From positions 1 to 9,352 of the forward strand of contig SXYT01000190.1 of the NCBI GenBank assembly GCA_005788205.1: DNA of 9,352 nucleotides, read 5' to 3'. How positions within the stretch are numbered: the stretch's first letter is position 1; every line of letters begins with the position of its first letter. The DNA comes from Actinomycetota bacterium. Lineage in GTDB: Bacteria; Actinomycetota; Acidimicrobiia; Acidimicrobiales; Ilumatobacteraceae. The position numbers and the translations under genes were made by a program. The notes under the pieces are model-generated. The model searched no databases. It was not told where the DNA came from and saw nothing but the letters and a program-made list of their open reading frames with translations. Below, piece by piece: positions 7,501-9,352 of this stretch.

Positions 7501-7959
7501 ATCGGCACATGGAGTGTCGAGGGATGCACCGGCTCCACGTGCAGTGTCACGGCCTCGGCCGACATCTCGGTTCGGGTCAGGTTTGATGCCGTGCCGGCGA
7601 CACCCACCCCGCCTGCCACACCCACCCCGCCGGCCACAACGGTTCCCCCGCCCGCATCCACCGTCGCGACGACGGTTCCGCGCCCCGGGCCGGTCATCAA
7701 CACCAACCGCTACTCGAAGACCCTCGTGTCCACCGCGTCACGGATCACTGCCAAGTCGGCAATGCTGCGCATCCGCATCAGTGCACCGGCAGGGGCGAAG
7801 ACGACCGTCTCGGTCTCGTCCAGGTACGCAAAGGTCTGCCGCGTATCAGGCACGACCATCGTCAGGACGTCGACACGCTCGACGTGCGTGGCCACGGTGA
7901 CAATGACGGGCACGACCCTCAGGAAGATCGTCACCCTCACGATCCGCCGCCCCGGCTGA
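1582..7959 (+). CDS. Giant secreted subtilisin-family (S8, proteinase K/aqualysin-like) multidomain protease
   Basis: The product is about 2125 aa from GTG 1582; GTG 1564 is an alternative adding six residues. A signal peptide ends at A-Q-A near residue 25. A polar pro-region follows, then an I9-type propeptide (about 94-162, G-K-Y-I-V-R-V to D-K-T-V-R-V). The S8 domain (about 163-437) holds Asp200 (VVDTG), His234 (HGTHVAG), oxyanion Asn323 (AAAGN) and Ser388 (GTSMAAPH). Four Cys at 231, 263, 329 and 360 have the same spacing (32 and 31) as the two disulfides I recall in aqualysin I. Downstream, by pattern, are Fn3-like domains (440-623), a predicted beta-propeller (627-983), two more Fn3-like domains (986-1173), a second propeller (1176-1567), an Fn3-like segment (1572-1672), three Cys-pair domains (1678-1920), an InlB-B-like repeat (1923-2003), a Pro/Thr linker and a Cys-pair end module (2039-2125). 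The protein is probably exported and autoprocessed, and acts on extracellular protein. I see no LPXTG or C-terminal membrane helix. The catalytic call is firm, while the downstream domain names are predictions. Typical S8 secreted proteases are about 300-600 aa. Confidence 0.93.
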   Translation: MRGRSLRVLAAIAAAVALLPVSAQAAPGVQSTRQSGTVSRPDDSGSIDRLSDGFSRASAGQPDVVDGKIHVRHEGERGTPPLASSLTSPDAGTGKYIVRVARGRGADAVAAELRTEGVDAEVLTRTAFQMLIVDPEPGDMRIVDDHPGVAQFWEDKTVRVTTDQASPPWGLDRIDQGSLPLDNKFSYDSDGTGVTAYVVDTGTRGTHQDFGGRVTSGWNGTGDPGGGDSDCHGHGTHVAGTVAGATYGVAKNATIVPVRALSCSGSGSFSTVVQGIEWAVTHHQAGTPAVMNMSLGGGAYDPIDAAVAAAVADGIVVVAAAGNSNADACGTSPARAPSAITVGATDSTDAKAGFSNFGPCLDIWAPGVGVTSAYRTSDTSTTSMSGTSMAAPHVAGAVARLLSANSALTVNEVTAIVTSDVVTAGDRNILQSPLYADDTAPPTVAGLAATPRNGSAVISWNSLPADAPGLVLQVNGGAEILRPRSVTQYVAYGLTNGQSVTVTARAVGSRGSGATASVTVTPVDDGTPDRPTISRVGSGNEWLNVEVQLPAVPTGGAVSSVAVTATPASGTAVTVSANVPVGATTVLVKVTGLVNQTSYTLAATATNGTGASSPSVSTTGSPSSATQLSGTWGNLQLAYPTESRAPMVIDESRGVVWAGAVNRSVIAIDIETRLVATGTLPNGNGMWLLEHPATGRVFAVPNRSGTSVYELGISGSSITATVVASPGFAVHAAVIDTATSEIIVTGTSVARFAVGSSGNLTSLTVPSMSMGSDTATAVSVNGSRVAVSSNLGGWVKLWNRTNASVATATGFTRPGTVFAYADGVLLVPTNNGPFHKLDWAGSTVASLDLDLPIYSGSTFNGWSYPHRYADIVAFDASNVGVLLSDVIISLNVATMTVNKMGATGLGDDGSLSSGASGLLLAGAWIMDIDVDLRSRWKDYAFGSMSDGTLANAARRAIAETTAGALWVETASGFGVRVVERASAPIRPIVESANGNARVTWTAPTRITDKVEQSLDNEYKLRPVTYDVVLNPGNIVRPWRAGALDIVIDGLDPDTTYTAVVRSRSPGGITDSEPITFTPSNTATRPAAPTNVQVVPSGEGCVTATWNAVAAAVGGYRMELSGRAETTGVPAGVTTTTACGLNSQTGIFPKVSARVVALGSGTESVPTAWSAQALPTKLPTMEGVPNRVVSSKTLGITVATTFSVAASEAQSRRTELVVMDDDTVRTLPIAEASPEIIGIDDVRREVLIGHCNVVSGGISAFSLDTLARRDIELPGSNQWEFCSAGFDPSLRAVWLAPTLYSSNDNFDTDGTAIVAVSTDTPGKIVATSNLTCQPGTWTGDVYVAVSPRFTIDNGRAFASCMTMESGSKPTYSVVTDAVTGTIIATNTGWLSAVGATPAGDAITVKDASLTIHTATPTVVPFTSSLGYDATGTGRPSYEDDAHAGRMYARSGTKVTVIPNSGQTYLYDIQGGTLSRTSSNPSSRSYGLLLAAGNATVGVDNSSVLVTTATSQTSVNVPTTLLSYASVTKTGQQVGVWGYSRSPLGIQWSDPDSMHVVGRLRVPDNLGTPTDETFHSVVITLRAPLPAAVTQRTASAVTWSQPPADNGIAAGTQRRWELRLPGGVVDVRDASGTVRCAAAPSPCTSANNFVQGAVLETRSLSSMTSPLLTAPPVFSGVPAPAAPALTPWHAAVGSVVVRVGLLAADTTSWEVSCASDGETVTATGTAPGLATMSGAAGFWKCRSRGVRGTITGAWGQSVVVHSRPQPAESTGLTGGNASISMAAGSNSFSCRRGTSTVSGTAGQTVAAAAGQWFCWVTLADTSTVTATVVVHSVPAAATSVALSSLAGRAVLTYVLPDSPTTSDESASVTCTGANEYSGTVTATSVDIGPVTAGSTTCTVVRAYWTAHAVNPATTAAASVTAALATSRQVSFTQVGDGTVTVSVGALSRASAGSSTTSVDDGTTITFTAVPSAGWTIGTWSVEGCTGSTCSVTASADISVRVRFDAVPATPTPPATPTPPATTVPPPASTVATTVPRPGPVINTNRYSKTLVSTASRITAKSAMLRIRISAPAGAKTTVSVSSRYAKVCRVSGTTIVRTSTRSTCVATVTMTGTTLRKIVTLTIRRPG
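3460..4530 (+). other. Predicted beta-propeller region 1 of the protease
   Basis: Over about 357 residues (627-983) there are seven or eight repeats of 35-45 residues. Each has a short hydrophobic strand, a turn with G/D/N, a second strand and a partner strand ending in a polar turn. Examples are MVIDESRGVVWAGA, AAVIDTATSEIIVTG and TAVSVNGSRVAVSS. The spacing fits a WD40/YVTN/quinoprotein-like propeller, but no family signature such as WD pairs is present. It is flanked by Fn3-like domains on both sides. Such domains usually bind proteins or glycans, but no ligand can be named. Confidence 0.5.
5107..6280 (+). other. Predicted beta-propeller region 2 of the protease
   Basis: These ~392 residues (1176-1567) show the same strand-turn-strand rhythm as region 1 in about eight units, for example EIIGIDDVRREVLIGHC, FDPSLRAVWLAP and DDAHAGRMYARSGTKVTVI. 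Longer loops hold Asp/Asn/Ser-rich stretches and several Cys. The order Fn3-Fn3-propeller occurs twice (440-983 and 986-1567), which hints at an old duplication, though the two copies have diverged beyond easy alignment by eye. Confidence 0.45.
6613..7340 (+). other. Three tandem Cys-pair beta domains in the protease
   Basis: Three consecutive segments each contain one Cys pair: residues 1711/1739 (CX27C), 1788/1812 (CX23C) and 1868/1895 (CX26C). Copies 1 and 2 end in nearly the same strand, VVVHSRP and VVVHSVP, and both place an aromatic residue just before the second Cys (GFWKC, GQWFC). The spacing resembles Ig-like beta-sandwiches with one disulfide. Copy 3 is more diverged. No named family is claimed. 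Confidence 0.55.
7348..7590 (+). other. InlB-B-like repeat domain in the protease
   Basis: Residues about 1923-2003 show the hallmarks of the divergent InlB B-repeat family: a first strand D-G-T-V-T-V-S-V-G, then a strand with V-D-D-G-T-T-I-T-F-T-A-V-P, then G-W-T-I-G-T-W-S-V-E, and a closing V-R-V-R-F. A small CX4C pair (GCTGSTC) sits before the last strand, as often seen in this group. Such repeats are common in secreted and surface proteins. Confidence 0.65.
7600..7635 (+). repeat. 18-bp tandem repeat, two copies, in Pro/Thr linker
   Basis: An 18-base unit beginning ACACCCACCCC occurs twice head to tail (7600-7617 and 7618-7635) with one difference. It encodes two copies of T-P-T-P-P-A. 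It sits in a linker (residues about 2004-2038) rich in Pro, Thr and Ala that separates the InlB-B-like repeat from the C-terminal module. In-frame gain or loss of units would change the linker length only. Confidence 0.8.
7696..7956 (+). other. C-terminal Cys-pair module of the protease
   Basis: These are the last ~87 residues (2039-2125), after the Pro/Thr linker. They are basic, with about a dozen Arg and several Lys, beta-rich, and carry Cys2086 and Cys2102 (CX15C) with G-T four residues after the first Cys. About 23 residues follow the second Cys, and a basic strand ends the protein. The layout matches 170-397 on the other strand (22 residues after the second Cys). The terminal position after a flexible linker suggests an attachment or sorting module; this is inference. 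Confidence 0.55.
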
Positions 7960-7977
7960 GCCCCGGCGCACGGTTGG

Positions 7978-7983
7978 TAGGTT
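7978..7983 (+). promoter_or_regulatory. Predicted -10 hexamer of leaderless GTG start (TAGGTT)
   Basis: TAGGTT matches TANNNT and ends exactly six bases before GTG 7990. The sequence between it and the start holds no Shine-Dalgarno motif, so the mRNA may begin at the start codon. It lies in the 30-base gap after the protease stop, so the DoxX-like gene and lipoprotein gene probably have their own transcript. No clear -35 was found. Confidence 0.55.
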
Positions 7984-7989
7984 CGGCAC

Positions 7990-8400
7990 GTGGACAGCAG
8001 GGACTTCTGGAACCGGATCGGGGCGGTCATGGGGCTGTTCGTCCTCTTCGCCGGCGTCATGCACTTCGCCAGCCCCGGCTTCTTCAACGAGATCGTCCCG
8101 CCGTGGCTCCCCCCGTCCGAGTCGTTCTGGACGTACGCCAGCGGGCTGGCCGAGATCATCATCGGTCTCATGCTCCTGCGCCCCTCGACACGCCGCCGGG
8201 GCGCGCTCGCGGCGGTGTGGCTGTACGTGCTCGTCTACCCCGCCAACATCTACATGACATGGGACTGGCGGGACCGCCCGGTCGGTGACCAGATCGTGTC
8301 GTGGGTGCGCCTGCCGTTCCAGTTCGTCTTCATCTGGGTCGCTCTCCGCGTGGCCTCGGCGAGCGACGACCGCCCCGCGATGCCGGGAGAACCCGCATGA
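7990..8400 (+). CDS. DoxX-like four-helix membrane protein
   Basis: The product is 136 aa from GTG 7990. Four hydrophobic segments lie at about 8-27, 45-63, 70-90 and 105-122. Family-type marks of the DoxX-like small membrane proteins (COG4270 type, as I recall it) are the GVMHFASPGFF end of helix 1, IVPPWLP in the first loop, SGLAEIIIGLMLL in helix 2, and YPANIYM at the end of helix 3. The biochemical role of this branch is not established; some DoxX relatives are linked to thiol and redox stress functions. The start is set by the in-frame GTG with TAGGTT at -12 to -7. The stop TGA overlaps the ATG of the next gene (ATGA), so the two are probably translated together. Confidence 0.85.
   Translation: MDSRDFWNRIGAVMGLFVLFAGVMHFASPGFFNEIVPPWLPPSESFWTYASGLAEIIIGLMLLRPSTRRRGALAAVWLYVLVYPANIYMTWDWRDRPVGDQIVSWVRLPFQFVFIWVALRVASASDDRPAMPGEPA
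8385..8390 (+). promoter_or_regulatory. Ribosome binding site GGGAGA for the lipoprotein gene
   Basis: GGGAGA lies six bases before ATG 8397, inside the 3' end of the DoxX-like gene. It decides the lipoprotein start against the longer in-frame opening from 8301, and it contrasts with the other starts in this window, which have no such motif. That fits an internal gene of a two-gene mRNA. Confidence 0.7.
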
Positions 8401-9236
8401 GGCTGCGCTTCGCCACGTTGTTCGCGCTCGTCGTCCTCTCTGCCTGCGGCGGGTCGTCCGGTGACGCAGGCACGAAGGCAGGACAGGCACCGGACACGGT
8501 CGCTGCATCCTCCACGACAGTCGTCACCACCACGACAGAGGCTCCCCTCTCGACTGCGGACGAACCGGTGACGGAGTGCGACACGGAGGGACTGCGTGCC
8601 GCCTTCAAGTCGAAGATGGTCCTCGGCACCTGCACGGAGAACTGGGCCGTCGGCAACCTGGATCGCGACACGTGGAACTGCCCCGATGCCGGCTGCCGGC
8701 AGGTCAAGCTGTTCCGCAGGGACGCTGGCACGTGGAAGGCGACTGCCACGTGCGACACCACCCTGCCGCTCACGCTCTGGCGGGTGTCCTGCTTCCGCGC
8801 CGACCTCCAGTCCATGGCCACCACGGACGTGCCGTCACTGGCGATCCAGTGCCGCATCTGGCCCGCCAACGTGGCGCTGCGCAACGTGGCTGAGACAGGG
8901 TGCATGCCGCCCGAGAGCGTGGTCAACGAGGCGCTCCGCGGTGAGTGCGACAGGTGGGTGGACAACTTCAAGTTGCCGCTCGAGAAGTGCGACTCCGGCA
9001 GTGCCGTGCGCGTGCTCCAGAAGGCGCTCAAGGCCCTCGGTCACGACGTGGACGTGGACGGCTACTTCGGCACGGGGACGGTGCGCGCGGTCATGGACGT
9101 GCAGACGAAGAACTCGCTCCTGAAGACGGGGCTCGTCGACATCGGCACGTGGAAGATGGTCTTCCCGGGCAACGCCGGGCTCAAGGGCACCGACTCGAAC
9201 GGTGACGGCGTCATCAGCGCCGAGGAACTCTCGTAG
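8397..9236 (+). CDS. Lipoprotein with peptidoglycan-binding domain and terminal EF-hand loop
   Basis: The product is 279 aa. A lipoprotein signal peptide ends in the lipobox L-S-A-C17, followed by a Ser/Thr/Ala-rich linker to about residue 58. A Cys-rich domain (about 60-198) holds ten Cys, enough for five disulfides, with W and basic residues between them; I do not recognise its family. Residues 199-258 form a PG_binding_1-type domain: DSGSAVRVLQKALKALG, then VDGYFGTGTVRAV and a final TW. The last 14 residues hold a complete EF-hand calcium loop, Asp266 to Glu277 (DSNGDGVISAEE), with no second hand. The protein is likely anchored on the outer face of the membrane and holds the cell wall. The start is supported by GGGAGA at 8385-8390 and the ATGA overlap with the DoxX-like gene. 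Confidence 0.85.
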   Translation: MRLRFATLFALVVLSACGGSSGDAGTKAGQAPDTVAASSTTVVTTTTEAPLSTADEPVTECDTEGLRAAFKSKMVLGTCTENWAVGNLDRDTWNCPDAGCRQVKLFRRDAGTWKATATCDTTLPLTLWRVSCFRADLQSMATTDVPSLAIQCRIWPANVALRNVAETGCMPPESVVNEALRGECDRWVDNFKLPLEKCDSGSAVRVLQKALKALGHDVDVDGYFGTGTVRAVMDVQTKNSLLKTGLVDIGTWKMVFPGNAGLKGTDSNGDGVISAEELS

Positions 9237-9243
9237 CAGGATG

Positions 9244-9265
9244 CCGCGGGAAGCACGTCCCGCGG
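9244..9265. terminator. Hairpin between convergent genes, possible bidirectional terminator
   Basis: A perfect 8-bp stem, CCGCGGGA (9244-9251) with TCCCGCGG (9258-9265), closes a 6-base loop. It fills most of the 32-base gap between the lipoprotein stop (9236) and the aquaporin stop (9269-9271), the usual place for a shared terminator. Neither side has a T-run, so it would be a U-poor terminator, which is not rare in high-GC actinobacteria. Confidence 0.6.
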
Positions 9266-9268
9266 GTG

Positions 9269-9352
9269 CTAGTCGTTGATGAACCTGTAGAGCATCGCCC
9301 CGACGATGCCACCGACGATCGGGAAGACGAACATCGCCCACAGCTGGGACAG
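9269..9352 (-). CDS. aqpZ: Aquaporin Z-type water channel, C-terminal end (partial)
   Basis: Only the last 27 residues are in the window; the gene continues past the right edge. The stop TAG is the complement of 9269-9271. The visible end is one transmembrane segment, QLW-A-M-F-V-F-PIVGGIVGA followed by LYR, which matches the sixth helix of aquaporins closely. E. coli AqpZ, as I recall it, has QLW then PIVGGIIGG then IYR in the same order. The family makes water-conducting tetramers in the cytoplasmic membrane. The pore motifs (NPA) lie outside the window, so a glyceroporin cannot be excluded. Confidence 0.82.
   Translation of the reverse strand: MSQLWAMFVFPIVGGIVGAMLYRFIND

Noticed and set aside
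7940..7989. Possible terminator after the protease stop
   Set aside because: Only a 4-bp GGCT/AGCC match with a one-base loop is present around the stop codon, too small to form a hairpin, and there is no T-run.
8301..8396. Longer start for the lipoprotein at 8301
   Set aside because: It would bury the lipobox signal peptide about 32 residues inside the protein. ATG 8397 has GGGAGA at the right distance and an ATGA overlap.
1..9352. CRISPR array, tRNA/rRNA, insertion sequence, phage or defence system
   Set aside because: There are no regularly spaced repeats, clover-leaf candidates, transposase or integrase motifs, terminal inverted repeats or nuclease/NTPase defence domains in any supported gene.

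Overview
The window is high-GC bacterial DNA, about 68% G+C in sampled lines of the large central gene. It has GTG starts, Cys-rich secreted proteins and TANNNT promoter hexamers placed 6-7 bases ahead of GTG codons, which suggests leaderless mRNAs. Together these fit an actinobacterium, perhaps of the Acidimicrobiia type. The taxonomic call is an inference from style; there is no rRNA or marker gene here.

Layout from left to right: (1) the C-terminal end of a + strand membrane-anchored protein (2-160). (2) A convergent - strand gene (167-1453) for an unrecognised secreted protein of about 428 aa, with clearly lower G+C than the rest. (3) A short divergent promoter region (1454-1581). (4) A very large + strand gene (1582-7959) for a secreted, multidomain subtilisin-family (S8, proteinase K/aqualysin-like) protease of about 2125 aa. 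(5) A small DoxX-like four-helix membrane protein (7990-8400) with its own leaderless-type promoter. (6) A translationally coupled (ATGA overlap) lipoprotein with a peptidoglycan-binding domain and a terminal EF-hand loop (8397-9236). (7) A hairpin in the convergent gap. (8) The C-terminal end of an aquaporin Z-type channel on the - strand (9269-9352).

The part most worth attention is the divergent pair 167-1453 / 1582-7959. Both products are exported and share the same promoter region. Both end, after a low-complexity Ala- or Pro/Thr-rich linker, in a similar basic, beta-rich module of about 75-85 residues with a Cys pair (CX14C and CX15C). This suggests a common surface-retention or sorting module. 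The protease carries a complete catalytic machinery and four Cys at aqualysin-like spacing. These are followed by alternating Fn3 domains and two predicted beta-propellers, three Cys-pair beta domains and an InlB-B-like repeat. No CRISPR array, tRNA, rRNA, insertion sequence or attachment site was seen, and there is no gene-free stretch longer than about 130 bases.
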